A DNA stretch of 64,000 bases from Clostridiaceae bacterium (lineage in GTDB: Bacteria; Bacillota; Clostridia; Lachnospirales; Lachnospiraceae), in the NCBI GenBank assembly GCA_910574345.1, contig CAJSZV010000002.1:124001-188000 (forward strand), given 5' to 3'. The first letter of the stretch is position 1, and each line of letters starts with the position of its first letter. A model generated the notes under the pieces. The model was not told the DNA's origin. It was given only the letters and a program-made list of their open reading frames with translations, and ran no database searches. This document shows, in pieces, positions 8,780 to 16,875 of the stretch. The translations under genes were made by a program, and so were the position numbers.

Positions 8780-9283
8780 TCACTCTCCCTCTCTGTCTTC
8801 ATGAAATCGTACTTTTTGCGGGGGCACAAAACGCTGTCCTACATTATCGGGAAGGTCCATACCGCTGTTTTCCAGTATTTTTTCCAATAGATATAGGAAC
8901 TGCTCCTTCTCTTCCTGAGTAAAATTTCTCAAAAGATACTTATCTCTTGCCCCCATGTGCTGCCTGCACCTTTCAAACAGCTGGTCCGCCTGTTCTGTCA
9001 ATGTGATCAGGTTGGCCCGCTTGTCCTTTGATACAGATGTGCGGCACAGATAGCCTTTGGTTTCCAGCCTTTTGATCAGGCCTGAAACCGTAGCATAACT
9101 TAACTGCAGATACTCGACAATCTCCTTTTGGGAGGCAGACTTCTGCTCCTTCTGCGCCAGATAATCAAGAAGCTCCATCTGGCTGCTGGTTATGTCATAC
9201 TGTCTGAAAAAACGGTTTCTGCCGTTTTCAAAAGAGAGATGAACCAGTTTTACTAACCGGCCCAGTTTTTTTCCGTTTGCCAT
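8780..9283 (-). CDS. MarR family transcriptional regulator
   Basis: A winged-helix regulator of about 167 residues; 'ITSSQMELLDYLAQKEQKSASQKEIVEYLQLSYATVSGLIKRLETKGYLCR' is the MarR DNA-binding domain, with the wing at 'SKDKRANLITLTEQ'. The ATG at 9283 has a GAGG 8 bases upstream and is preferred to an in-frame GTG at 9304. Its stop is one base before the flavoprotein start, so the two are co-transcribed and translationally coupled. A palindrome immediately downstream of the shared -10 box points to autorepression relieved by a small ligand, plausibly the reductase substrate. Confidence 0.93.
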   Translation of the reverse strand: MANGKKLGRLVKLVHLSFENGRNRFFRQYDITSSQMELLDYLAQKEQKSASQKEIVEYLQLSYATVSGLIKRLETKGYLCRTSVSKDKRANLITLTEQADQLFERCRQHMGARDKYLLRNFTQEEKEQFLYLLEKILENSGMDLPDNVGQRFVPPQKVRFHEDREGE

Positions 9284-9342
9284 GAATAAAACCTCAACTT
9301 TCACAACACACTGGTGCAGGATAAAAGGGTGCCGAATATTTG

Positions 9343-9387
9343 TTTAGCATGCTAAATATATTATACCGAAAGTTTGAAATTTGTCAA
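9343..9387 (-). promoter_or_regulatory. Promoter and palindromic operator of the MarR-flavoprotein operon
   Basis: On the minus strand TTGACA (9387-9382) and TATAAT (9365-9360) are both consensus, 16 bp apart. A perfect 14-bp palindrome TTTAGCATGCTAAA (9343-9356) sits at the expected transcription start, an ideal place for MarR to block initiation. Confidence 0.8.
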
Positions 9388-9489
9388 CAGGAACGGGAAA
9401 TCTCTCTGCTTTTGCGGGGCGCAGAATGTGACAAAAGGCGGCTGCATGGCTCATGGGAGTCAGCAGCCCTGCCGCAGTCATGCTCATTT

Positions 9490-9514
9490 GGCCCGCTGTT
9501 CGCGGGAATAAAAA
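9490..9514 (+). repeat. Copy 1 of a short hairpin-containing repeat
   Basis: GGCCCGCTGTTCGCGGGAATAAAA forms a CCCGC/GCGGG hairpin followed by AATAAAA. A close relative lies at 10300-10325, each in the leader of a small gene. The remainder of the 9388-9568 gap shows no other gene. Confidence 0.45.
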
Positions 9515-9568
9515 ATCGGAAGGAAGACATACTAAGAGAAATCATATTCAGGAGGGAAGAAAAAAGTT

Positions 9569-10006
9569 ATGAGCAGAAATAAAGAGGTAGATATGCTTGA
9601 TTTTATTTATCAGAATTCCCAGATGGGCGTGGCGTCCCTCAATGAAATTCTGCCTATGGTGGAGGAAGGAAAATTCAAAGAAAGTCTGCGCTCCCAGTTA
9701 AAGGGATACAAGGATATCCATGAAAAGGCCAAAAACCATCTGAACAAGGCAGGGTACGACGAAAAGGGAATTCATGCCATGCAGAAAATGATGACCTATC
9801 TCATGATTGACGTAAAGATGATGGCCGATTCCTCTCCGTCTCATGTGGCCAAGATGCTGATTCAGGGGAGCAATATGGGAATAATAGACGCCCAGAAGCG
9901 GATTCATGAGTATAAAGGTGAGGCAAATCCAGAGGCTTTAAAGCTTATGAAGCATCTGCAGGAATTTGAAGAGAAAAACGTAGAACGGCTGAAGGAATAT
10001 CTGTAA
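9569..10006 (+). CDS. Uncharacterised helical protein, possibly ferritin-like
   Basis: A soluble 145-residue protein I cannot assign to a named family. It is predicted from sequence to be almost all helix, with four segments of roughly 25-30 residues starting at 'MLDFIYQNSQMGVASLNEILPMV' and containing the block 'SPSHVAKMLIQGSNMGIIDAQKRIHEY'. The length and pattern suit a four-helix bundle of ferritin-like type, but only a few Glu/His pairs are visible, so metal binding is unproven. The GGAGGG ribosome site precedes the ATG, and a terminator follows directly, so it is probably monocistronic. Confidence 0.7.
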   Translation: MSRNKEVDMLDFIYQNSQMGVASLNEILPMVEEGKFKESLRSQLKGYKDIHEKAKNHLNKAGYDEKGIHAMQKMMTYLMIDVKMMADSSPSHVAKMLIQGSNMGIIDAQKRIHEYKGEANPEALKLMKHLQEFEEKNVERLKEYL

Positions 10007-10016
10007 CTGATAAATA

Positions 10017-10072
10017 TCCCGCAGGGAAAGCAATGTTGGAAAACATTGGCTCCTGCGGGAGCTTTTCATTTT
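10017..10072 (+). terminator. Intrinsic terminator after the helical protein gene
   Basis: CCCGCAGG (10018-10025) pairs with CCTGCGGG (10052-10059), with an inner CAATGTT/AACATTG stem, followed by a T-rich tail (gcttttcatttt). Confidence 0.8.
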
Positions 10073-10349
10073 GGGCTGATAATTCAGGATTTGTATTTTA
10101 TCTGGTTTATCCGGCGCCATTTTATCTTCTTTGCAGCAAAATAAATAATCTCTTTCGCGGCAAAATTTCTTGACACAACAGGATAAGTGTGCTATTTGTA
10201 AGTCAAAGACCCTGCGGGCAGGTCTGCGCTTTGCTTCGGCCGGTGCTAATCGTGGGTCACTGGCGCACAGTACCGCAAAAGTCAGGTCAGTCTGACCTTG
10301 GCTCGCTGCCTTCGCGGGAATAAAATCCACATCATCGGGAGGAAGGATT
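10073..10349 (+). other. Intergenic leader with candidate promoter, inverted repeat and repeat copy 2
   Basis: No gene is seen in this stretch. TTGACA (about 10169-10174) with TATTTG 17 bp further is a possible promoter. A perfect inverted repeat AGGTCAG-T-CTGACCT lies at 10284-10298. GGCTCGCTGCCTTCGCGGGAATAAAA at 10300-10325 resembles the repeat at 9490-9514. The segment 10200-10300 is GC-rich and structured, like a dispersed non-coding repeat. Confidence 0.4.
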
Positions 10350-11051
10350 ATGAAGAAAACTCTGGGAAATCACAATGTAAGGCGTTTCATGGCAGCCGGC
10401 CTGGCTGTACTGTTCCTTGGCGGGTGCGGCAAAAACCCTGCCGCACCAGGGGACGGCCAGACAGGAGGCAAAGAGAAAGTCAGTCTTTATGACAGGGGGC
10501 TTGAACTTATAAACAAAATGGACAGAATGGCGGAATCCGGAGAATACGCGGAAATGATGACCTCGTCACAGGAGGTTTTGGAAGTTGTAAGGGAGATCGG
10601 GGCCGGAGACTACTCGCAGCCAAAGGCCGTTTACCAGGTAAAGATGTCAAAAGAAGTCATGGAGAACCTGTTTGATCTCTACGGCGGCCAGATGGATTCT
10701 CTGCCGGAGGAACTGAAAGAGGAGCTGAAGCACCGCATAGCCAGTTCCGTTCCCACTATGGTCAGTGCTGTGGAGGGCTCGGATGTTTTGGCGGCTGTCA
10801 GCCTTATGGCGGCGGATGATTATTTTATAGACAGCAGTATGACGGAAGACGCCATTTATTTCTATATGTATGAAGGCAAATGCTGCGGGGCGGTGGTGTT
10901 CTCGGCCCGTGACGAGGGAATCGTCACCGCTTCGGGAAGAATGATTGTAAGTGAGGCGCTCAGCCAGGCTGCCGGACAGGAGGAAGTAAAAGAGTGGCTT
11001 GTGCAGAATGCGGGGCTTTTGGGAATTGAGATCTCGGAAGTATCGCCGTAA
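10350..11051 (+). CDS. Uncharacterised lipoprotein
   Basis: A 233-residue protein with a lipoprotein signal: positively charged start, hydrophobic 'AAGLAVLFLGGC' and the lipobox Cys near residue 26, followed by a short flexible linker. The exported part begins with helices ('LYDRGLELINKMDRMAESGEYAEMM') and continues with a mixed region; no known domain is recognised. The GGAGGAAGG ribosome site is 5 bases before the ATG. It probably sits on the outer face of the membrane. Neighbours give no functional clue. Confidence 0.75.
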   Translation: MKKTLGNHNVRRFMAAGLAVLFLGGCGKNPAAPGDGQTGGKEKVSLYDRGLELINKMDRMAESGEYAEMMTSSQEVLEVVREIGAGDYSQPKAVYQVKMSKEVMENLFDLYGGQMDSLPEELKEELKHRIASSVPTMVSAVEGSDVLAAVSLMAADDYFIDSSMTEDAIYFYMYEGKCCGAVVFSARDEGIVTASGRMIVSEALSQAAGQEEVKEWLVQNAGLLGIEISEVSP

Positions 11052-11120
11052 TATTTTTCTTAATTCCGGGCATGATAAGGACAGGCTGCAAGCCCAAAAT
11101 CATGTTCAGGAGGGAATATT

Positions 11121-11435
11121 ATGACAAAACTGGATTGTACTGTAACAAACTGTCTCCATAATTCAGATCATCACTGCTGCAAGCAGGCAATTATTGTAGA
11201 CGGAAGTAAGGCAAAAGACTGCTGCGAAACCTGCTGCGGAAGTTTCGACGAGAACAAGGACGGAGCGTTTCATAACCTGTTTAAGACACCGGAGAGCCGT
11301 CTGGAGATTGACTGCGAGGCTGTAAACTGTGTATATAACAGAGACCGTCACTGCGAGGCGGACCATATCGGCATTGCCGGAGACGGAGCGTCTGATGCCA
11401 GCCATACGGAGTGCGCCACATTTAAGATGAGATAA
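11121..11435 (+). CDS. DUF1540 domain protein, two Cys-rich repeats
   Basis: A 104-residue cytoplasmic protein made of two related DUF1540 modules: 'LDCTVTNCLHNSDHHCCKQAIIV' at the start and 'IDCEAVNCVYNRDRHCEADHIGI' from about residue 56, each ending in a further Cys ('CCETCCGSF', 'HTECATF'). The regular Cys spacing suggests bound zinc or another metal. Members are common in Clostridia and some are linked to sporulation, but their role is unknown. An AGGAGGG site precedes the ATG and a terminator follows. Confidence 0.9.
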   Translation: MTKLDCTVTNCLHNSDHHCCKQAIIVDGSKAKDCCETCCGSFDENKDGAFHNLFKTPESRLEIDCEAVNCVYNRDRHCEADHIGIAGDGASDASHTECATFKMR

Positions 11436-11450
11436 GGGTGAATGACAAGA

Positions 11451-11490
11451 AGCCGGAAGATTTTCTTGAGAGGGAAATCCTCCGGCTTTT
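11451..11490 (+). terminator. Intrinsic terminator after the DUF1540 gene
   Basis: AGCCGGA (11451-11457) pairs with TCCGGCT (11481-11487), extended by GATTTTC/GAAATC, and ends in TTTT. The following 170 bases before the next start show no convincing gene. Confidence 0.75.
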
Positions 11491-11666
11491 GCCGTGAGTT
11501 GCGGCTGAGGATTAATTGTGTTACCATAGACAGGAGACAGGACGTTACATGGCTGTTTTTCCATGCCTTACAGGCGCGGGGCCGGGAATCCTCTTGGAGA
11601 CAGGCTTCCATGGAATTTACAGCCTTTTGGCCCCGGTGCCATACATACTTAAGAGGGAGGTTTGAG

Positions 11667-12080
11667 ATGGACCAGGAACTGCTGTTATTTTTTGACAAAA
11701 CTCCGGAGGCTCTGCATCTGTATGAGACCTTTGAGGAACGGATTTTATCAGAGATTCAGGGAGTAAGGGTTCGGGTACAGAAGACACAGATTACATTTTC
11801 CAACCGATATAATTTTGCCTGTGTATCCTTTTTGCCTGTGAGGAAGGCGAAAGAGAGGCCAAAAGTCTATATTACCGTCACTTTTGGCCTTGGGAGAAAG
11901 GAAGAGTCCCCAAGGATTGACCAGTCCACAGAGGCTTATCCGGGCCGGTGGACTCACCATGTGATGGTAAGTAAGACTCAGGACATAGACGAGGAACTGA
12001 TAAGGTGGGTGAAGGAAGCGGCCCTTTTTGCCGAACATAAGGGAGTTTCCAAGAGCATTCAAAAGAGAAGAAAGGGGTAA
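11667..12080 (+). CDS. DUF5655-like protein
   Basis: A 137-residue protein from the ATG at 11667, chosen because GGGAGG lies 7 bases upstream; the longer open frame to 11442 runs through the preceding terminator and is unlikely. 'LFFDKTPEALHLYETFEERILSEI' followed by 'VQKTQITFSNRYNFACVSFLPVRK' and 'GRWTHHVMVSKTQDIDEELIRWVKEA' match the DUF5655 family, which occurs alone or fused to other uncharacterised domains. Function unknown. The oxidoreductase-Nudix gene starts 5 bases after its stop, so the two are one unit. Confidence 0.75.
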   Translation: MDQELLLFFDKTPEALHLYETFEERILSEIQGVRVRVQKTQITFSNRYNFACVSFLPVRKAKERPKVYITVTFGLGRKEESPRIDQSTEAYPGRWTHHVMVSKTQDIDEELIRWVKEAALFAEHKGVSKSIQKRRKG

Positions 12081-12085
12081 GGGCT

Positions 12086-13789
12086 TTGGAAGAGAAAATA
12101 AGGATGGCTATTATGGGAACCGGCTCCATGGGGCGGCAGTATGCTCAGATGATAGATAAGGGAGCAGTTCCCCATATGGAATTGACTGCAGTGTGCTGCC
12201 GGAGTGACGAGGCCTGCCGATGGGCGGCAGAAAGCTTAGGCGGCAGGGCGGCTGTGTACAGAAGCGCCGATGAACTCTGCAGTCACCCGGAGCTCTATGA
12301 CGCAGTCCTCATCGTCACCCCCCACTGCAGCCATGAGGAACTGGCAGAGAAAGCATTTTCTCTGGGAAAACATGTTTTCTGCGACAAGCCCTTGGGGCTC
12401 TCGGTGAGGGAGGCCAGGAGAATGAATGAAGGGGCACGCCGTTATGGCAGAAAGCTGGCTGTCATGTTTCATCAGCGGCTCTATGAAAAAAATAAAAGGA
12501 TTCGTCAGATTGTACAGGGAGGCGAACTGGGAAAAATTCAGAGGGTTTCCATGGTAAACACAGAGTCCTACAGGACAAGAGCCTACCACAATTCCGGCAG
12601 CTGGCGCAGTACCTGGGGCGGGGAAGGCGGCGGGGCCCTGATCAATCAGGGGCAGCATCTGCTGGATCTGTGGCAGTGGTTTTTCGGTATGCCGAAAGAA
12701 ATCTATGCTAATGTGGCATTTGGCAAATACAATGATTTTGCCGTGGATGATGAGGCGCAGATCGTCATGAAATATGACGGCAAAATGACGGGCAGCTTCT
12801 TTTTATCTACAGGGGAGGCCAGGGCTTTGGAACGTCTGGAGGTTGTGGGAAGCAGGGGTACCCTTCTTGCAGAAGGGGATACCATAACGATCTGCCGGTA
12901 TTCCGAAGATTCTCTGGAGTACGGAAGGGAGTCCAAGTACAGGACCAGAGAGGGTCTTGAACTGAGGGAAGAGTCAAAGACGTACCCTGTTAAGAAAGAG
13001 TATGAGCAGATGCTTGAGAATTTTGCCGTGGCAGTGCTGCATGGAGAGGATTTAATTGCGCCCGGAGAAGAGGGGTATAAGGCTCTGGAGCTTGCCAACA
13101 GCGCCTATCTGTCCGCCTGGCTGGGAAAGCCTTTGTCCCTGCCTTTGGATGGACAGGAGTATGAGGCGGAACTTGGAAAGAGGATAGAGGAAGAGAAGGG
13201 CAGGGAGAAAGAGAAAGGCAGAGGAAGCCTATGGGGAGACAGGAAGATGCAGCAGGGAGAGGAGACAGGGAGGACGGAGATGACATCAAGGCACCCTTCT
13301 GTCAGAGTGACGACTCTCTGCCATCTGGAGCGCGGCGGCAGGTATCTGATGCTTCACCGAATTTCCAAAAAAGCGGATGAGAATAAAGACAAATGGATTG
13401 GCGTGGGAGGCCATATGGAGGAGGGCGAAAGCCCGGAAGACTGCCTGATTCGCGAGGTGAAGGAGGAGACGGGACTGACTCTCACTTCTTACCGGTTCCG
13501 GGGTCTGGTAACCTTTGTGTCGGATCAGTGGGGCACCGAGTATATGTGTCTGTATACGGCGGATGCCTGGACCGGAGAGATGACAGAGTGCCGGGAAGGC
13601 GCTTTGGAATGGGTGGATAAGGATAAGGTGTGCTCTTTGAACATATGGGAAGGGGATAAGATATTCTTCCGGCTGCTTGAAGAGGAGGCGCCGTTTTTCT
13701 CGCTGAAACTCCGGTATGAGGGGGATTGTCTTAAGGAGGCGGTGCTGGATGGGGAGAGGATACAAAAAAGTCATAATAGGCAAAAATAA
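12086..13789 (+). CDS. Gfo/Idh/MocA oxidoreductase fused to a Nudix hydrolase
   Basis: One uninterrupted 567-residue frame encodes two enzymes. Residues about 5-365 are a Gfo/Idh/MocA dehydrogenase: NAD(P)-binding 'IMGTGSMGRQYAQM', the 'VFCDKPLGLSVREARRM' lysine motif and the alpha/beta C-terminal domain ('GGGALINQGQHLLDLWQWFF'). A charged 35-residue linker rich in Glu, Lys and Gly follows. Residues about 399-560 are a Nudix domain with a perfect box GX5EX7REVKEETGL starting near residue 441, most like 8-oxo-dGTP/NTP diphosphatases. The start is TTG at 12086. An in-frame ATG at 13280 has AGGGAGG 6 bases upstream, so the Nudix part may also be made alone. Substrates are unknown. Confidence 0.88.
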   Translation: MEEKIRMAIMGTGSMGRQYAQMIDKGAVPHMELTAVCCRSDEACRWAAESLGGRAAVYRSADELCSHPELYDAVLIVTPHCSHEELAEKAFSLGKHVFCDKPLGLSVREARRMNEGARRYGRKLAVMFHQRLYEKNKRIRQIVQGGELGKIQRVSMVNTESYRTRAYHNSGSWRSTWGGEGGGALINQGQHLLDLWQWFFGMPKEIYANVAFGKYNDFAVDDEAQIVMKYDGKMTGSFFLSTGEARALERLEVVGSRGTLLAEGDTITICRYSEDSLEYGRESKYRTREGLELREESKTYPVKKEYEQMLENFAVAVLHGEDLIAPGEEGYKALELANSAYLSAWLGKPLSLPLDGQEYEAELGKRIEEEKGREKEKGRGSLWGDRKMQQGEETGRTEMTSRHPSVRVTTLCHLERGGRYLMLHRISKKADENKDKWIGVGGHMEEGESPEDCLIREVKEETGLTLTSYRFRGLVTFVSDQWGTEYMCLYTADAWTGEMTECREGALEWVDKDKVCSLNIWEGDKIFFRLLEEEAPFFSLKLRYEGDCLKEAVLDGERIQKSHNRQK

Positions 13790-13804
13790 ATTATCGCTAT
13801 AGCT

Positions 13805-13834
13805 ATTGAAAGAATCGGATAAATTGTGTAAACT
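13805..13834 (+). promoter_or_regulatory. Possible promoter of the chemoreceptor gene
   Basis: TTGAAA (13805-13810) and TAAACT (about 13829-13834) are spaced by 18 bp. A sigma-28 signature was looked for and not found in proper spacing. Confidence 0.3.
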
Positions 13835-13871
13835 GAATATATCTTAGTAATTGTACATAAAGGAGCAGCCG

Positions 13872-15557
13872 ATGAAAAAAGCAATGAATCAGTCAAAATT
13901 AAATCAGATATTAAATGGAATATCCATTACCGCACTTCTGTTGGTAGTGCTGTTAGTGATGGTTTACAGCAGCATTAACAGCAGGGTTAGCGGTGCCAGT
14001 GAGGACCGGTTTTATCTGACCTATAATGCCAACCGATTTATGAACGGTTCCTCTTACCTTACCAATGAGGTGAGGGCCTATGCCGCTACAGGGGCGAAAG
14101 AACATTATGATAACTATTGGAATGAGATCAATAACTTAAAAAACCGGGATCTGGGAGTGGCGGCTATGCAGGAAATCGGAATTACAGACAGCGAGCAGGC
14201 CATGATTGATCAGATGTCCTCCCTTTCCAACAATCTGGTTCCCTTAGAAGAGGGGGCCATGAAGCAGGTGCAGGAAGGGCAGATGGAGGAAGCCTTAAAC
14301 TATGTATACGGAAGCGAATATAATACGGTGATCGGTAATATTAACGCTCTGAAAGAACAGTTTTTGGACACTCTGGATCGAAGAACTCAGTCGGAAGTGG
14401 ATACCCTGGTTTTGGAAGCCGATATTGTCAAAGGAATTATCTTTTTGGCCCTTATGTGCGTGGGAATCATGCAGATATGTGTTCTCATAGTGACAAAGAA
14501 GAAGATTCTCAATCCTATTATAGCAGTCCGGGATCAGATGGGTGAGATTGCCGGAGGGAATCTTTCCGCAGAATTTGCCCTGGAGCCGGATACCTCCGAG
14601 ATCGGAATGCTGGTAGCCTCCATTCATGAGACCAAAAATGAACTTAAGAAATACATTTCCGATATTGATTCCAAGATGTCCCAGATGGCAGGAGGAAAAC
14701 TGGATTTGACCATAGGAAGCAGCTACAGAGGCGATTTTCTGCCGATTCAGAAGGCTATGTCCCAGATTCTGGATTCCTTAAACAATGCGCTGTTCCAGAT
14801 TGACCAGACCTCAGGCCAGGTATCGGACGAATCCGAAAAAATGGCTTCTGATGCCCAGCTTCTCTCCAATGGAGCCGTGGAACAGGCATCCGCTGTGGAA
14901 GAGCTGTCGGCCAGCGTTCAGGCCCTGTCTGTCCAGGTCAACAGCACATCAAAGGATGCGGACAACGCCCGCCGGTCTTCGCTGGATGCAGCTCAGAAGC
15001 TTCAGATATGCAATGAGAAAATGGAAGATTTGACCACAGCCATGGGAGACATTTCCAAGGCATCCCAGGAGATCAGCGGTATCATCAAAACCATTGAGGA
15101 TATCTCCTTCCAGACGAATATTCTGGCACTGAATGCGGCGGTGGAAGCAGCCCGTGCGGGGACGGCAGGAAAAGGATTTGCCGTGGTGGCGGATGAGGTA
15201 CAGAGTCTGGCCAACAAAAGCTCTGCGGCAGCTAAGGATATTACAAAGCTGATTACGAATTCTATGAAATTGGTGGAACAAGGGACTGCTTTGTCCGCTG
15301 ATACTACCCAGACTCTGGCCCAGGGAGTCGCAGGCGCCAACCGGTCTACAGAACTTGTGGAACGGATTGCCCAGTCAGCTACGGACCAGGCCGAATCCCT
15401 GAATCAGATCACCCTTGGCATGAACCAGATCTCGGATGTGGTCCAGACTAACGCAGCAACGGCGGAGAAGTCTTCCATGACAGCCCAGGAACTGCGGGGT
15501 CAGGCTGAGGAGATGAAGAGGTCTACCCAGAAGTTCAGGCTGCGGAGGCGGGGGTAG
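13872..15557 (+). CDS. Methyl-accepting chemotaxis protein
   Basis: A transmembrane chemoreceptor of 561 residues from the ATG at 13872, which has AGGAG 6 bases upstream. A first membrane helix (about residues 14-35) is followed by an extracytoplasmic four-helix sensor of about 150 residues, a second membrane helix near residue 190, a HAMP segment ('[24 protein letters not shown]') and the signalling hairpin with the highly conserved tip '[32 protein letters not shown]'. It would sense an external ligand and control CheA, working with the chemotaxis genes at the right end of the window. There is no CheR-tethering pentapeptide at the C-terminus. Confidence 0.95.
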   Translation: MKKAMNQSKLNQILNGISITALLLVVLLVMVYSSINSRVSGASEDRFYLTYNANRFMNGSSYLTNEVRAYAATGAKEHYDNYWNEINNLKNRDLGVAAMQEIGITDSEQAMIDQMSSLSNNLVPLEEGAMKQVQEGQMEEALNYVYGSEYNTVIGNINALKEQFLDTLDRRTQSEVDTLVLEADIVKGIIFLALMCVGIMQICVLIVTKKKILNPIIAVRDQMGEIAGGNLSAEFALEPDTSEIGMLVASIHETKNELKKYISDIDSKMSQMAGGKLDLTIGSSYRGDFLPIQKAMSQILDSLNNALFQIDQTSGQVSDESEKMASDAQLLSNGAVEQASAVEELSASVQALSVQVNSTSKDADNARRSSLDAAQKLQICNEKMEDLTTAMGDISKASQEISGIIKTIEDISFQTNILALNAAVEAARAGTAGKGFAVVADEVQSLANKSSAAAKDITKLITNSMKLVEQGTALSADTTQTLAQGVAGANRSTELVERIAQSATDQAESLNQITLGMNQISDVVQTNAATAEKSSMTAQELRGQAEEMKRSTQKFRLRRRG

Positions 15558-15572
15558 GAGAAGACAATAAAA

Positions 15573-16760
15573 ATGGCTGATTCCTTTTTTTCAGAAATTG
15601 GATATATACTGACAAACGATGGACAATATTATAATACATTGGATATAGAAGCCTTTTCTCTCATGATGAAGGATCCGTCATATTGTTATAAATTTTACTG
15701 GCTGGAGGCAATCGTGCAGTTGATTTCACAAGGTATTAAAGAGACTACTTTTGATGCCATTATTGATGAAATGATATGCAACGCCTGGTATTCCGTCAGA
15801 GAGTTCCATATTCATTTAAGCGGAATGCAGGTGGATGGACAGGTGAGAGACGGCCTGGAACGGGCAATAATAAGGCTGACGGAACTTAGTAATCTTCCGG
15901 CAAACGTATCGAAGATTGAGATAAAAAATGCGATTCATATTCATAATAAGGAACTGAAAACATTTAAAGAGCAGTTGACAAATATGGTTCCATACAGAGC
16001 ACTTGCAGGTTTTTTTAATAAAAGTGAAGAATCTGCAGATTGGGGCAGTGCCAAAAGAATGATTGCTTACATAGAAAAAATCAATAGAGATGTGGTATTG
16101 CTTCCATATATTTTGGGATCGGAAAGTAAGCTAAAGAAAAAAGTATATTTTCAGGAACCATGGATAAAAATGATCCAGGATCAAACGGTAACTATTCTTG
16201 GGTGGATTCAGTATGAAAAAGTAAAATGGCTTCAAAATAATAATCCAGAGGTTCCTGGGCTTGTTTATAAATTAGTTCCAATTGATGAAAAAATGAGGAA
16301 ATTAAACAATGTCCGAAGGCTCTGGAAAGGGATTCTTGATATAAGCAAAGTGATAGACGTATTTACAGATAAGCCAGTAGTATCCAGCCAGTATGATGTG
16401 GATCATTTTATTCCGTGGTCGTTTGTCATGAACGATGAATTATGGAATCTGATGCCGATGGATTCTTCATTGAACGCGTCAAAGAGTAACCGTCTGCCTA
16501 AATGGGATCCATTTTTTGAACATTTTGCAAGAAACCAATATCTTATGTATGGCCTAATTCATGATAAGATTGGAATCCGGAAATTATATGAAGCATGTTA
16601 CAAAGATAATCTTCATTCCTTGTGGGCAGGGCAGGAATTATATCGAATAGGAAACACGAAAGAAGAGTTTTATAATATTCTGCAGAAAAATATGCAGCCG
16701 GTTTATGATTCTGCCAGGAGACAGGGATATGAAATTTGGAGTAAATGTCAGGCAGGATAA
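15573..16760 (+). CDS. HNH endonuclease domain protein
   Basis: The 395-residue protein has a C-terminal HNH core: 'YDVDHFIPWSF' supplies the first His pair and 'LWNLMPMDSSLNASKSNRLP' the Asn and following residues. The N-terminal 250 residues are helical and not recognised. Base composition is clearly more AT-rich than the flanking genes, with rarer codons such as ATA and AAT frequent, suggesting recent acquisition. It begins 15 bases after the chemoreceptor stop and ends before a strong terminator, with no partner gene. Similar stand-alone HNH proteins occur in defence and mobile contexts; its target is unknown. Confidence 0.75.
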   Translation: MADSFFSEIGYILTNDGQYYNTLDIEAFSLMMKDPSYCYKFYWLEAIVQLISQGIKETTFDAIIDEMICNAWYSVREFHIHLSGMQVDGQVRDGLERAIIRLTELSNLPANVSKIEIKNAIHIHNKELKTFKEQLTNMVPYRALAGFFNKSEESADWGSAKRMIAYIEKINRDVVLLPYILGSESKLKKKVYFQEPWIKMIQDQTVTILGWIQYEKVKWLQNNNPEVPGLVYKLVPIDEKMRKLNNVRRLWKGILDISKVIDVFTDKPVVSSQYDVDHFIPWSFVMNDELWNLMPMDSSLNASKSNRLPKWDPFFEHFARNQYLMYGLIHDKIGIRKLYEACYKDNLHSLWAGQELYRIGNTKEEFYNILQKNMQPVYDSARRQGYEIWSKCQAG

Positions 16761-16785
16761 AATTATTACAGTTCATCCGCACCGC

Positions 16786-16836
16786 AACACCAGTCACGGA
16801 AAGATATGTTGTATGTTTCTGTGCCTGGTGTTTTTT
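16786..16836 (+). terminator. Intrinsic terminator after the HNH gene
   Basis: AACACCAG-t-CACGGAAA pairs with TTTCtGTG-c-CTGGTGTT and is followed by a T run at 16829-16836. Confidence 0.85.
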
Positions 16837-16875
16837 AAGCAAGGCTTTGCATAATGCTGAGGAAGAATCAAGAAA

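Noticed and set aside
11442-11666. 75-codon N-terminal extension of the DUF5655 protein
   Set aside because: It would start inside a terminator and has no ribosome site, whereas 11667 has a good one.
13787-13822. Sigma-28 promoter for the chemoreceptor
   Set aside because: TAAA and TCGGATAA are present but about 24 bp apart, too far for a sigma-28 promoter.
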